Source of the DNA: a virus
Strand: one strand, 5' to 3'
Length of the DNA stretch: 32,289 bases
Virus record (IMG/VR): IMGVR_UViG_3300033153_005184
Location: 1-32,289 of that record
The notes under the pieces are model-generated. The model saw only the letters and a list, made by a program, of their open reading frames with translations. It was not told the DNA's origin and ran no database searches. The stretch's first letter is position 1. Every line of letters starts with the position of its first letter. Shown here piece after piece: positions 1 through 8,745 of the stretch. Position numbers and translations under genes: made by a program.

Positions 1-702
1 ATGCTATCCTACGATACTGACCACAAGACTACTATTAATGAGATGGAAACTGGACAATTCTCTACTCAGAAACTCAAGGCTCAAAAGCTTAGGGAGTTAG
101 GTAAGAAGAATAAGGATATCCCGTACTACCATAAGAACGTGGGTGGTCGGGCCTTTGAAGATCAAATGTCTATTATGCGGCGTTGGATTGCCCGAACAGT
201 TGGTCTTAACGATCAAGGCAAAGCTAACGACTGTGTGATTATTTATGACTATCTTAAGCTGATGGACGCGGCAGAGATCAAGGGAGATATGAAGGAGTTT
301 CAGGTGCTCGGGTTCATGATGACCACTCTCCACAACTTCGCCCTACGGTACGAGGTGCCCGTTTTAACATTCATCCAGTTGAACCGTGATGGAATTACAA
401 AAGAGTCAACAGACACTGCCAGCGGCTCTGACCGAGTAATCTGGTTGTGTTCTAACTTCACGATCTACAAGCAGAAGAGCGATGAAGAGATCGCTAAGGA
501 TGGAGAAGAGAATGGCAATCGCAAGATGGTGCCCGTGATTGCTAGGCATGGAGAAGGTCTTGAGGATGGTGACTATATCAACATTCTAATGAGAGGCAAA
601 TACGCTAAGCTAATCGAAGGCAAAACCGCTTACGAACTTAATGACGGTGGATCATACAATGAATCAGGATTCGAGGATGACGAAGAAGACGTGGAGTTCT
701 AA
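1..702 (+). CDS. DnaB-type replicative helicase, C-terminal part (5' end outside window)
   Basis: This is the C-terminal part of a RecA-fold replicative helicase, the ring enzyme that unwinds DNA ahead of the phage polymerase. The visible 233 residues contain a Walker B-like strand (DCVIIYDY, about 78-85, D83). They also contain a helicase sensor strand, TFIQLNRDG (123-131), and the phage-DnaB pattern SGSDRVIWLC (141-150). The tail is strongly acidic (EDDEEDVEF). No Walker A motif is present, so the ATP-binding N-terminal half must lie before base 1. The ATG at base 1 is probably an internal Met and not the start. The primase gene follows directly and overlaps it, as is usual for helicase-primase pairs. 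The family call is firm; the exact subfamily is not. Confidence 0.82.
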   Translation: MLSYDTDHKTTINEMETGQFSTQKLKAQKLRELGKKNKDIPYYHKNVGGRAFEDQMSIMRRWIARTVGLNDQGKANDCVIIYDYLKLMDAAEIKGDMKEFQVLGFMMTTLHNFALRYEVPVLTFIQLNRDGITKESTDTASGSDRVIWLCSNFTIYKQKSDEEIAKDGEENGNRKMVPVIARHGEGLEDGDYINILMRGKYAKLIEGKTAYELNDGGSYNESGFEDDEEDVEF

Positions 703-1819
703 GTACAAGGATCAAGCGAAGCTTAACGGTCTGACCGCAACTGTTCTAGATAATATTGATGATATCTACGAGTACTTTGAGGTACGATACAAAACGGGAG
801 AAAAACTTATCTTCTCCCCTTGCTTTATTCATGGCGGTGATAATAAATCAGCCCTGAATTTATATTATAACGCCGACTACAGGACACACTACAAGTGTCG
901 TACTCACCAGTGTGAAAACCACTTTGGTACATCCCTGCTCAGCATGGTGCGAGGCGGGCTATCCCATATTCGTTACGGCTGGACAGTCCCAGGTGATAAC
1001 GAAGTATCTTTTGAAGACACAGTTGACTTTCTGCTTGAACGTCTAGGTGTAACCTTCGCGGGACTTAAAGGAGAGACTCATAGGGCTGACCATCAAGACT
1101 TCTGTAGGCTAGTCAATACCTTACAAGAAACAACTTCTCTTAGTGGTATAGTTACTAGAGATTACTATAGAGAAAACGTAGAGATTCCCTCTCAATATTA
1201 CTTACAGCGAGACTACTCAATAGAAGTGCTCGACGATTATGATGTTGGTACTTGTACAACATATGGCAAGTCCATGTTTAATCGGGCAATGGTACCCATA
1301 TACAGCGATGACGGTATACATATTGTAGGCTTTACCGGACGCAGTATCTTTGAAGCGTGCAAGAAATGTGCATCTTACCACGATCCCAAGAAAAAATGCT
1401 ATCATTTTCCCAAATGGAGGCACACAAAAGGCTTCGAAAAGGAAAAGTGCTTGTATAATTATTGGAAGGCGAAACCACACATTCTGGAGACGGGGGTGAT
1501 TATCCTCGTAGAATCTCCTGGAAACGTGTGGCGTCTAGAAGAAGCTGGTATACATAACGCTGTTGCTTTATTTGGCACCATACTTAACGATCCGCAAAAA
1601 TCTCTTATTGATGAATCCGGTGCTCTCTCTATTATTGTACTGATGGACAACGACGACGCTGGTCAAAAGGCAGCAGAACGCATCACAGAACTATGTCAGA
1701 AAGCATATCGACTTTACTTTCCAGACTTTAGCGGTAATGATATTGCAGAACTCAATACCGACTCTATAACTTCGGATATTTTACCCTGGATCAACCAAGC
1801 AAAGGAAACTTACAAATGA
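677..1819 (+). CDS. DnaG-like primase (zinc finger plus Toprim)
   Basis: This protein likely makes RNA primers on the unwound template, acting with the upstream helicase. An N-terminal CHC2-like zinc finger has the order C-x2-H, then KCRTHQCENHF. A Toprim domain follows, with the glutamate motif VIILVESPGNVWRL and the acidic motif VLMDNDDAGQKAA, the metal-binding residues of primases and topoisomerases. About 380 aa is short for DnaG, and no helicase-binding C-terminal domain is evident. I chose the ATG at 677 because AGGA (666-669) lies 7 nt upstream. ATGs at 641 and 659 in the same frame are possible and would add 12 or 6 residues. The gene overlaps the helicase end and is ATGA-coupled to the next gene. 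Confidence 0.85.
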   Translation: MTKKTWSSKYKDQAKLNGLTATVLDNIDDIYEYFEVRYKTGEKLIFSPCFIHGGDNKSALNLYYNADYRTHYKCRTHQCENHFGTSLLSMVRGGLSHIRYGWTVPGDNEVSFEDTVDFLLERLGVTFAGLKGETHRADHQDFCRLVNTLQETTSLSGIVTRDYYRENVEIPSQYYLQRDYSIEVLDDYDVGTCTTYGKSMFNRAMVPIYSDDGIHIVGFTGRSIFEACKKCASYHDPKKKCYHFPKWRHTKGFEKEKCLYNYWKAKPHILETGVIILVESPGNVWRLEEAGIHNAVALFGTILNDPQKSLIDESGALSIIVLMDNDDAGQKAAERITELCQKAYRLYFPDFSGNDIAELNTDSITSDILPWINQAKETYK

Positions 1820-2040
1820 GCGTTAAGCAGCATTCCGTGGACTATCTCAGAAACAAGGCTAAGGCAGATCAATCAGCAGCTCAGCTATCGCTAGAACTAC
1901 TAATGGACCAGTCTGCTGGTATTGGAGATCATTCTACAGGCGATTTTCATAAGAACTTAGATCAGGCTCTAGACTTGTTACTGGATGCCGAAGACCGTCT
2001 AGAACTCCTTGATAAGTATTACAATAAAGAAGGTGAATAA
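1816..2040 (+). CDS. small hypothetical protein, 74 aa
   Basis: I do not recognise the family. It is a small, acidic, mostly helical soluble protein. The C-terminal half (LDQALDLLLDAEDRLELLDKYY) looks like one amphipathic helix rich in Leu, Asp and Glu, suited to a protein contact. It starts in an ATGA overlap with the primase stop and its own stop overlaps the next ATG (TAATG), so it is translationally coupled within the replication operon. A role as a helicase-primase accessory is only a guess from position. Confidence 0.7.
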   Translation: MSVKQHSVDYLRNKAKADQSAAQLSLELLMDQSAGIGDHSTGDFHKNLDQALDLLLDAEDRLELLDKYYNKEGE

Positions 2041-2876
2041 TGACTCAGATCATCGGCTTTGCCGGAAAAAAACAGAGTGGCAAGAATACCAGTTGCAATT
2101 TCGTCATGATGATGAAGATGCGAGAGCGTGGTATTTCGAAGGCTATCAGGATTAACGAAAACACAGGAGAGCTAGAAGTACAGGAAGTATTTGACCAGAG
2201 CGTCCCTGGCATGGAGTGGTTCCCATTTCGTGAACCATATGTTAATCTTGAGGGTGTCTACCAATCGGTAGGTCCGTTCTGTAAAATCTATGCCTTAGCC
2301 GATTCTCTTAAGGGGATAGCAATCAATGTTCTTGGCCTTCCAGAAGATAAGGTATATGGAACGGATGAGGACAAGCAGACTAAGACTCACTTGCTATGGG
2401 AGAATATGCCAGGGGTAATAACCCCGGAGATAGAGAGGGCCATCTTCAAACGAGCTCAGGGGAATATAGATCCAGCTCTATTAGGCTTGATTGTTCATGC
2501 CGCAGGCCAGATGACGATACGTGACGTACTCCAGCATATGGGCACTGAAATCTTTCGTAAGATGTATGAGACTGTATGGTTTGATACTATGATGCGTAGG
2601 ATTGAAGAAGATAAACCAGAAATTGCCCTGGTCTGTGATGCTCGCTTTGACAATGAACTAATCCTGCTCAAAGAGAGCGGAGCCATAGTGATTGGGCTAC
2701 GCAGAGATATCTTCCAATCCAAAGACACACACAGCAGTGAACAGATCAACTTTGATCTATGTAGTACCGTTCTTGAGAATGGAGAGCTAACCATTGACGA
2801 GCAATGCGAAGCGATCTATGTCACACTTTGCGATTTTAAGTGTAAGAACATTCCTAAAATGATAGTGAGGGCCTAA
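2040..2876 (+). CDS. deoxynucleoside monophosphate kinase
   Basis: This is a P-loop kinase that likely phosphorylates dNMPs to dNDPs to feed phage DNA synthesis, like phage T4 gp1. The Walker A motif GKKQSGKNT sits at residues 9-17, directly after the first strand IIGFAG. The motif VLQHMGTEIFR and the strand IALVCDARFDNE with its acidic pair are typical of phage dNMP kinases. At 278 aa it is a little longer than T4 gp1 (about 240 aa). It lies between primase and nuclease genes with TAATG coupling upstream and no gap downstream. Phage kinases of this type sometimes accept modified nucleotides, but the sequence does not show substrate choice. Confidence 0.83.
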   Translation: MTQIIGFAGKKQSGKNTSCNFVMMMKMRERGISKAIRINENTGELEVQEVFDQSVPGMEWFPFREPYVNLEGVYQSVGPFCKIYALADSLKGIAINVLGLPEDKVYGTDEDKQTKTHLLWENMPGVITPEIERAIFKRAQGNIDPALLGLIVHAAGQMTIRDVLQHMGTEIFRKMYETVWFDTMMRRIEEDKPEIALVCDARFDNELILLKESGAIVIGLRRDIFQSKDTHSSEQINFDLCSTVLENGELTIDEQCEAIYVTLCDFKCKNIPKMIVRA

Positions 2877-4877
2877 ATGGGTATCCCTATAATCTTCTTT
2901 CGTAGCAGTTCGTTTAATTGCCACAGATTCTGTCCGATGCAATTTTATGCCGAGTATACATTAGGCATGAGGGGACCATCAAATAAGAAAGCAGATAAAG
3001 GGACTATCGTTCATAAAATACTGGAGATATGTGCTTTATGCAAAAAGGCTTTGCAAGATGATATCCCCGAGATAGAAGACGAGGAGATCGGGGCAGTACT
3101 CACTGATAACTATGACCCAGAATATATGTCCTCGATTGCTTCTAGGGTATATCACCACTATACCGCTGATCTGACACATCATAGCTGGGGTGAAAAAGAC
3201 TTTAAGGATTGTGTTAACTGGACCTGGAAGGCTCTAAAGTATAACGACGGAATGTTCGATCCACGTTACCGTAACGTGGTTGATGCCGAACCTCACTTCA
3301 ACTTTGAGCTACCCTTCGATTGGGCCGAATATGATTATCCTGAGCAAGGACTCAAGGGAAAACTCGGACTCAAGGGTACAATTGACTTGATCACTGACCT
3401 GGGCGATGGCGTTTACGAAGTGGTCGATTGGAAGGGGTTGCCTACCGATACTCCTATTCCAACAATCGAGGGTTGGAAAACAATGGGAACATTGACAATA
3501 AATGATATTGTCTTCGATAAAGACGGTAATCAAACTAAGGTTGTTGGCAAGTCTAAAAAAAGCTACAAAGAATGTTATGAAATTGAATTTGATGATAAAA
3601 CTAAAGCCATCTGTGATTATGAGCATCTATGGCTGCTAGACAATGATGACGTGGTAGATGCTCCGAATTTAAAGGTTGGTGACAAGATTGACGTGGCAGG
3701 TCCACTCGATACTGACTACGTAGACTTACCTATAGATCCATACGTGCTGGGTGCTTGGCTTGGCGATGGCCGAAACCGTAGTATGGAAATTACGTCTGGT
3801 GATAGCTTTATATTCAATGAAATAGAAGATCGAGGCTATCAGGCAGGAACAGATATTAATCACTCAACGTCAGATTGTCGTACTAGTACTATTTTGGCTC
3901 AAACCCATAATCTAAGAAAACTAAATCTGTTACATAACAAACATATCCCCTTGGTATATCTGAGAGCTTCATACTCTCAAAGACTAGACTTGCTTAGAGG
4001 ACTAATGGATACCGATGGCAATGTGAACAGCGTCAGGAAACAAGCTGTGTTTACGACCTGTAATAAAAAGTTGTCGAATGATGTGAAAGAGCTACTACTG
4101 AGTCTTGGACAAAGGGTTAATCAATCTACGATAGTTAGAGATACAAACTTTAAAAAGAACGTAACAGTTTATCCTCTAGCGTTTCGACCCCTAAACCTTA
4201 ACCCGTTTTTAATGCCTAGAAAATCGGACAGGATTAATGCCGACTGGGGTCCAGGTCGATCAAATAAGCGTATGATTAAGAAAATAACCAAGTTAGCTAC
4301 CAATCTAGAAACTCAATGCATTATGGTAGATAGCCCATCCAATACTTATCTTTGTACTAAAAATATGATCCCTACTCACAATACAGGCAGGCGGCTAGAT
4401 TGGGCGACAGGTAAGACCAAGGATCAGGTAAAGCTATTTTCTGATCCCCAACTCAGACTTTACCACTATGCTGTTAAGCAGATGTATCCTCACGTACACA
4501 GCTTCCTCATTACTATATATTTTATTAACGATGGTGGAGCGTTCACTGTTCATTTTCAAGATTCAGACCTAGAAAAGACAGAAGCAATTATTAAGCGTCG
4601 GTTTGAAGCTATTCGAGATACCCAGCAGCCATTGCGAATCAAAGAGACTGACCCCAAGCAAACATGGAAATGTCACAAGCTATGTCATGCTGGCATGACT
4701 ACGTTTGAGGACACTCATGTTCAGTCTATTGAACGCTATGGTAAGCCAATGAGCAAGTGCGATCAGATGAAACAGGTAATAGCTCAGAAGGGTATCGAGT
4801 GGGTTACTAAAAACTATGCCCACCCTGATCATAAGCATGGGTCATATGGAGAGGGTGGTGGGAAGGTGCAACCGTAA
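2877..4877 (+). CDS. RecB/Cas4-like PD-(D/E)XK nuclease precursor with in-frame intein
   Basis: The 666-aa precursor gives a host protein of about 350 aa after removal of a 316-aa intein. The host part is a RecB-family exonuclease, probably acting in DNA end processing and recombination. Visible motifs are SSFNCHRFCPMQFY (CxxxC, 15 and 19), GTIVHKILE (H46), GLKGTIDLI (D170) and EVVDWK (D184, K186). After splicing the sequence reads DWK-TGRR, the standard catalytic motif III, followed by DPQLRLYHYA, the Q-Y motif. Cysteines in KCHKLCHAG near the C terminus together with C15 could bind an Fe-S cluster as in Cas4/AddB, which is inference. Without splicing the active site would be disrupted. It abuts the dNMP kinase gene upstream and the HNH gene downstream. 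Confidence 0.87.
   Translation: MGIPIIFFRSSSFNCHRFCPMQFYAEYTLGMRGPSNKKADKGTIVHKILEICALCKKALQDDIPEIEDEEIGAVLTDNYDPEYMSSIASRVYHHYTADLTHHSWGEKDFKDCVNWTWKALKYNDGMFDPRYRNVVDAEPHFNFELPFDWAEYDYPEQGLKGKLGLKGTIDLITDLGDGVYEVVDWKGLPTDTPIPTIEGWKTMGTLTINDIVFDKDGNQTKVVGKSKKSYKECYEIEFDDKTKAICDYEHLWLLDNDDVVDAPNLKVGDKIDVAGPLDTDYVDLPIDPYVLGAWLGDGRNRSMEITSGDSFIFNEIEDRGYQAGTDINHSTSDCRTSTILAQTHNLRKLNLLHNKHIPLVYLRASYSQRLDLLRGLMDTDGNVNSVRKQAVFTTCNKKLSNDVKELLLSLGQRVNQSTIVRDTNFKKNVTVYPLAFRPLNLNPFLMPRKSDRINADWGPGRSNKRMIKKITKLATNLETQCIMVDSPSNTYLCTKNMIPTHNTGRRLDWATGKTKDQVKLFSDPQLRLYHYAVKQMYPHVHSFLITIYFINDGGAFTVHFQDSDLEKTEAIIKRRFEAIRDTQQPLRIKETDPKQTWKCHKLCHAGMTTFEDTHVQSIERYGKPMSKCDQMKQVIAQKGIEWVTKNYAHPDHKHGSYGEGGGKVQP
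3435..4382 (+). mobile_element. class 3 intein with LAGLIDADG homing endonuclease
   Basis: This is a 316-residue intein (G187 to N502 of the precursor). The first residue is Gly (GLPTDTPIPT), not Cys, Ser or Thr. Block B is DYEHLW with W252 (intein residue 66). Block F is QCIMVDSP with C481 (295). Block G is MIPTHN with T500 (314), H501 and N502, followed by extein T503. The W, C and T residues at these places are the defining triad of class 3 inteins, which use the block F Cys as first nucleophile. The endonuclease has both dodecapeptides, VLGAWLGDG and LLRGLMDTDG, each with its acidic residue, so cleavage activity is plausible. Boundaries follow from intein block structure and the restored DWKTG motif. 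Confidence 0.93.
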
Positions 4878-4879
4878 AT

Positions 4880-5446
4880 ATGGATAAGCAAAGTGATAGG
4901 TGGTATGCCGAAACAGCAAGACATAATAAGCATTGGAATGATAAAGAAAAGGTTTATTTAAAAAAGAACTACACTAAGCTTAGTATAGATGAGTTAATGG
5001 AAGATATGGGCCGTACCGCTCGCTCAATTCATATGGCAGCTTATAAGTTAGGGATCAGTCGTGAAAAAATCTTGGTGATAGATGGTACTAAGAAATGTTC
5101 AACATGCCTTAAAATTTTACCTATTGGTGAGTTTCATCTATCTTCTAATAATAAAGTTACAGGACTACGTTCTGACTGTAAGGATTGCGTTCGAAATCAG
5201 ACCTATCTTAGAAAATATGGTATAACTCTTAAACAATATGAATCTATGTTAAAAGATCAAAATCACAAATGTTATATTTGTAATAATAAAAGAAATGGAG
5301 AAATTGTATTTAATATCGATCATTGTCATACTACGGGCAAGATTCGTAAGATACTATGTAATGGCTGCAACCGAGCCTTGGGCTTTTTTTTAGATCGTTC
5401 TGACTGGATGCGAAGAGGTGCTAACTATGTGGAGGAATATAGCTAA
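4880..5446 (+). CDS. HNH endonuclease, endonuclease VII-like, probably free-standing homing enzyme
   Basis: This 188-aa nuclease has an N-terminal SANT/HTH-like DNA-binding segment (about 19-60) and then two zinc-binding sets. The first is C73/C76 with C100/C103. The second is C131/C134 with C160/C163. The catalytic HNH core reads NIDHCHTTGKIRKILC with D147, H148, H150 and N164, the pattern of recombination endonuclease VII (T4 gp49 family). A true Holliday junction resolvase is possible. The extra HTH, higher AT content and position between nuclease and polymerase genes favour a mobile homing enzyme. It starts 2 nt after the nuclease stop and its stop overlaps the dnaE ATG (TAATG). Confidence 0.85.
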   Translation: MDKQSDRWYAETARHNKHWNDKEKVYLKKNYTKLSIDELMEDMGRTARSIHMAAYKLGISREKILVIDGTKKCSTCLKILPIGEFHLSSNNKVTGLRSDCKDCVRNQTYLRKYGITLKQYESMLKDQNHKCYICNNKRNGEIVFNIDHCHTTGKIRKILCNGCNRALGFFLDRSDWMRRGANYVEEYS

Positions 5447-7338
5447 TGAAAACATACATACCACTCCACTGCCACTCCGAGTACAGTCTATTAGATGGAC
5501 TATCTAAATGTCAAGCTATAGTAGAGCGTACCCTGGCTATTGGTGCCACGGCTTGTGCTCTAACAGATCACGGTAGCGTGTCTGGTGCTGTAGACTTTGC
5601 TGGCAAGATGAAAGAGAAAGGCTTGAAGCCTATCTTGGGCTCTGAGTTCTATGTATGTCGTGGTCTAGTAACGCAGAAAGATAAAGAAAATCGCCCGCTA
5701 GATCACCAAGTAATACTAGCTAAGAATCATCAAGGCTGGAAAGATTTACTAGGCCTTACTTCCTTCGCGAATAAAAAAGAACACAGCTACTATAAGCCGC
5801 GTCTTGATATTGACGCTATAGCTAAAGCTGGCAGTCAAAAAAACCTTATATCATTCAGCGGTCACTTAGGGTCTATCTTAGCCAATGCTATTACTGATGG
5901 AGATAGACTTGATCCCGACTGGATGAAAAAGGGTATTGCATGTTCAAAGAACTTAGAGAACATATTCGGCAAAGGTAACTTCTTCATTGAGATTCAGCTT
6001 ATTGACTCAAAGATAAATATCTTCGCAGGAGTAGTCGCTAAGGCTTTGAGACAGATCGCGGTCAAAACCGGCATTCCCTGTCTCGCTACACCCGACGCTC
6101 ACTACTGCTCTAGAGACGACGCAGAGGATCAACAGGTGTTGCTCTGCACGAATTTTAAAAAGAGTATAGGGCAAGTACACCGAGAATTAAAACAGGGCAC
6201 GGCAAACAACACCCTGGCTACATTTTTCAAGTCGAACAACTATCACATCCCATCATATGAGGACATGATTGAGTTTCACACCGAAGCAGAGTTAGTGAAC
6301 ACACGAGTTGTTGAGGACATGTGCGAGAACTACAATATCTTACGTTCTCCTGATCCTCCCAAGTTTTCGTGTCCTAAAGGTATGGACCCAAATGAGTACT
6401 TGAGATATCTATGCCGCACAGGATGGGCAAGTAGAATGAGTCATATTGATAGTGACTCTGATAAATTTCCATCCTATGGAGAACGAATTAATCTTGAACT
6501 AGACATATTTACTAGTATAGGTTTATCTAGTTACTTCTTAATTGTAGATGACATACTTAGATTTACACGCAGTCGTGGCTATCTTACTGGCCCTGGACGT
6601 GGATCGAGTGCTGGCTGTATGGTATCCTACTTGTTAGGAATCACTCAGATCGAACCCATCAGATACAACCTTATCTTCGAACGATTCTATAATGCTGGAC
6701 GTAATACGCCCGGCAAGATATCGTGGCCGGATATTGATTTCGATGTTCCTAAAGCTGCAAGGGATGAAATTGTCGAATACGTCCGCAATAAGTACGGAGC
6801 AGATAATGTAGCTCAGATTGTGACATTCCAAACCCTCAAGGGGCGGGCCTCACTTAAGCGAGTTATGAGTGCGAGAGGCAACATATCTTTCGATGAGCAG
6901 AACGCGATCACTAAGAACATTGTGGATGAGAGCAAGATCGCGGACGAGCTGGGCGACATCAAGGCCGAGTATGGTATCTCGTCCGTCATCCTCTGGGCTT
7001 TGGAAAATAACTCTGGCAAGCTTAAAGAGTGGTGTACAATTGGAGAAGGAGGTAAGCTAGAAGGTCGTATGGCTAAAATTTTTGAACAAGCCATTAGGCT
7101 AGAGGGAACTAAGATTATCTCGGGTAAGCACGCTGCGGGCATTGTTATTTCGGCCCAACCGATTAGTGAATCCTGTCCGATGGTCTTAGATAAACAGGGG
7201 CAATATCAACTGGCCGGATTTGAAGGGCCAAGTTGCGAGGATGTTGGGCTACTTAAGCTGGACTGTCTCGGACTTTCTGCACTAGACAAACTTATGGACG
7301 CGGCCAAGATCGCGTCGGGAGAAGATGATGTCGACTAG
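5446..7338 (+). CDS. dnaE: DNA polymerase III alpha subunit, N-terminal half (split DnaE)
   Basis: This is the N-terminal 630 aa of a C-family replicative polymerase. The PHP domain opens with PLHCHSEYSLLDG (H8, H10) and TDHGSVSGAVDFA. The palm has GPGRGSSAG (382-390), PDIDFD with D431 and D433, and LKLDCLGL with D606, so all three catalytic aspartates are in this half. The protein stops about 24 residues after the last aspartate (GEDDVD). The expected next element, the TxGVFQLES block, is encoded 4.8 kb away at 12163-13788. The two halves total about 1170 aa, the normal DnaE length, so almost nothing is missing. The gene is TAATG-coupled to the HNH gene. Confidence 0.93.
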   Translation: MKTYIPLHCHSEYSLLDGLSKCQAIVERTLAIGATACALTDHGSVSGAVDFAGKMKEKGLKPILGSEFYVCRGLVTQKDKENRPLDHQVILAKNHQGWKDLLGLTSFANKKEHSYYKPRLDIDAIAKAGSQKNLISFSGHLGSILANAITDGDRLDPDWMKKGIACSKNLENIFGKGNFFIEIQLIDSKINIFAGVVAKALRQIAVKTGIPCLATPDAHYCSRDDAEDQQVLLCTNFKKSIGQVHRELKQGTANNTLATFFKSNNYHIPSYEDMIEFHTEAELVNTRVVEDMCENYNILRSPDPPKFSCPKGMDPNEYLRYLCRTGWASRMSHIDSDSDKFPSYGERINLELDIFTSIGLSSYFLIVDDILRFTRSRGYLTGPGRGSSAGCMVSYLLGITQIEPIRYNLIFERFYNAGRNTPGKISWPDIDFDVPKAARDEIVEYVRNKYGADNVAQIVTFQTLKGRASLKRVMSARGNISFDEQNAITKNIVDESKIADELGDIKAEYGISSVILWALENNSGKLKEWCTIGEGGKLEGRMAKIFEQAIRLEGTKIISGKHAAGIVISAQPISESCPMVLDKQGQYQLAGFEGPSCEDVGLLKLDCLGLSALDKLMDAAKIASGEDDVD

Positions 7339-7558
7339 TAGACGAACAATGAGTACTTTCAGACAAGACATGATTAACCTATCTAGTAAGTACTCTTTTG
7401 TTAAAAAGGTAATTATTAGCGATGAGAGCTGGGAAGATATGTGTAAATCTTTCGATAAGGACTTAGATCGATCCGAAGGCACTACCCAAAAACATATAGC
7501 AGACCTAAATGGGTCTATGTGTTTTGAAACATTGTATGTGGAAAAGGAAGAGCTGTAG
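7325..7558 (+). CDS. small hypothetical protein, 77 aa
   Basis: I do not recognise this protein. It is charged and has no membrane segment. It overlaps the end of the dnaE N-half by 14 nt. GGGAGAAG directly upstream of the ATG pair at 7325/7328 is a good ribosome site, whereas the later ATG at 7349 has none, so the early start is preferred. It is the first gene in the 4.8-kb stretch separating the two polymerase halves. Sequence similarity to the missing polymerase linker is not apparent. Confidence 0.6.
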   Translation: MMSTSRRTMSTFRQDMINLSSKYSFVKKVIISDESWEDMCKSFDKDLDRSEGTTQKHIADLNGSMCFETLYVEKEEL

Positions 7559-7596
7559 TCTCAATGCGAATAACTAATAATGTCGAGGTGTTTTAA

Positions 7597-8271
7597 ATGA
7601 AAAATAGTAGATGGTTTATCTGTTTCGATTTTGAGACAGACGGCAAAAAAGCAGAAGAATGCAGTCCCGTGGAACTAGCGGCTGTTCCTATCGATCCAGA
7701 GACGCTAGAAATAAGGCGGGCGTGTGCTTTTAGTACAGTCATTCGTCCACCTGGGATAGACAAGGAAGACTATTTCGACGATAAGAAAGTCGAGACGATT
7801 AACTGGCACGCAAAGCAGGCGGGATGTACCTTTGATGATATCGTAGAAAAATGGAAGGGCGGTATGGCTCAGAAAACCGCGTGGAAAAACTTTTGTTCCT
7901 ATTGTTCCAAATACAATGTTGACAAGAGACCAGGACAATGGTATCCTCAGCCCATACCTGTGGGCTACAATATTCTTGGCTACGACATGATCATAGCTGA
8001 ACGACTAGCGGAGAAGCATAAGGCTAAGGTGCCGTTTTCTCAGGTGACACGAGTGGATATCTTTGACATGATCTTCACTTGGTTCGAAAATCTAGATGAA
8101 CCATCTGACTTTAAAATGGATACTTTACGTAAGTTTTTTGGAATTAAGTCCGAGGGAAAAGCACACTCGGCAATAGTAGATGTGTTTGAAGAGGCTGAGA
8201 TCTTTGTTAAGTTCATGAAGTTTCAGCGTAGACAAGCTAGTGTTAAAAAATTCAAAGGAAGTTTCGCATGA
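7597..8271 (+). CDS. DnaQ-like 3'-5' exonuclease (DEDDh)
   Basis: This 224-aa exonuclease probably proofreads for the split DnaE polymerase, the role of epsilon in bacteria. Motif I is ICFDFETDG (D11, E13). Motif II is NILGYDMIIAERL (D130). Motif III is AHSAIVDV (H190, D195), the DEDDh form. An insert of about 60 residues between motifs I and II (TINWHAKQAG and on) is common in phage members. No clamp-binding motif is obvious. It follows the short 77-aa gene after a 38-nt gap with a weak ribosome site (GAGGTG). Confidence 0.88.
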   Translation: MKNSRWFICFDFETDGKKAEECSPVELAAVPIDPETLEIRRACAFSTVIRPPGIDKEDYFDDKKVETINWHAKQAGCTFDDIVEKWKGGMAQKTAWKNFCSYCSKYNVDKRPGQWYPQPIPVGYNILGYDMIIAERLAEKHKAKVPFSQVTRVDIFDMIFTWFENLDEPSDFKMDTLRKFFGIKSEGKAHSAIVDVFEEAEIFVKFMKFQRRQASVKKFKGSFA

Positions 8272-8272
8272 C

Positions 8273-8626
8273 TCAAGGCCAGTTCACAAAGCCCAGTGTC
8301 CACAACCAATGCACCATGGCAGTCCAATAGAGACATGTACCAGCGACTAGAAACGAGAACCACTTCCACTTTTTCCAGTTACATAGATATATGAAGAGCA
8401 TTGTATACATACTGATACGTGAAATCCAGAGGGCATTATAGATACCAATGAATTTAATACAATAGCTCATTGGAAGGAATGTTTCCCTCTGCCAATTATT
8501 ACCAATTATTTCCCGTGTTAGGATCATGTCAATCGTATGAATCACTAGCAACAGAACAACAAAGAACAACGAGATAAGCCATGATGGAGACTTGTACTCT
8601 TTGGGTCGCATACATGTAGAAATCAT
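8273..8626 (-). CDS. small integral membrane protein, minus strand
   Basis: This is a 117-aa hydrophobic protein with three or four membrane segments (about 16-36, 55-83 and 88-110) and basic loops (KKWKW). It is the only gene on this strand between base 1 and the terminator. Read on its own strand, GAGG lies 8 nt before the ATG, supporting real translation. The pattern IHTIDMILTREI followed by a hydrophobic G/Y-rich segment faintly recalls small bacterial membrane proteins such as the DUF5658 type, but I cannot assign it. Its stop lies 2 nt past the exonuclease stop. A superinfection or lysis-related role is possible but unsupported. Confidence 0.62.
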   Translation of the reverse strand: MISTCMRPKEYKSPSWLISLFFVVLLLVIHTIDMILTREIIGNNWQRETFLPMSYCIKFIGIYNALWISRISMYTMLFIYLCNWKKWKWFSFLVAGTCLYWTAMVHWLWTLGFVNWP

Positions 8627-8745
8627 TTTATTGGCCTCGTACGTGGTTAATGATATGCTACAGTATAATACACAATAACGGGGGTTTTCAGAAAAAACTC
8701 AAGTTTATGATAAAATAGCAGAAATTTACCTTTAGGAGCTCTCTG
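8627..8745. promoter_or_regulatory. divergent intergenic region, candidate promoters
   Basis: This 119-nt gap between two divergently oriented genes is the longest non-coding stretch in the window. It is AT-rich and must contain a start signal for the minus-strand gene and possibly one for the plus-strand block. Forward -10-like hexamers are TATAAT at 8664-8669, TATGAT at 8706-8711 and TAAAAT at 8711-8716. None has a convincing TTGACA partner at 16-18 nt. AGGAG at 8734-8738 is the strong ribosome site of the next gene. The promoter call is inference from position. Confidence 0.35.

Noticed and set aside
8268-8330. A 20-codon plus-strand gene
   Set aside because: The start signals are good but the product is too short and overlaps the minus-strand gene, so it was kept only as a possible remnant.
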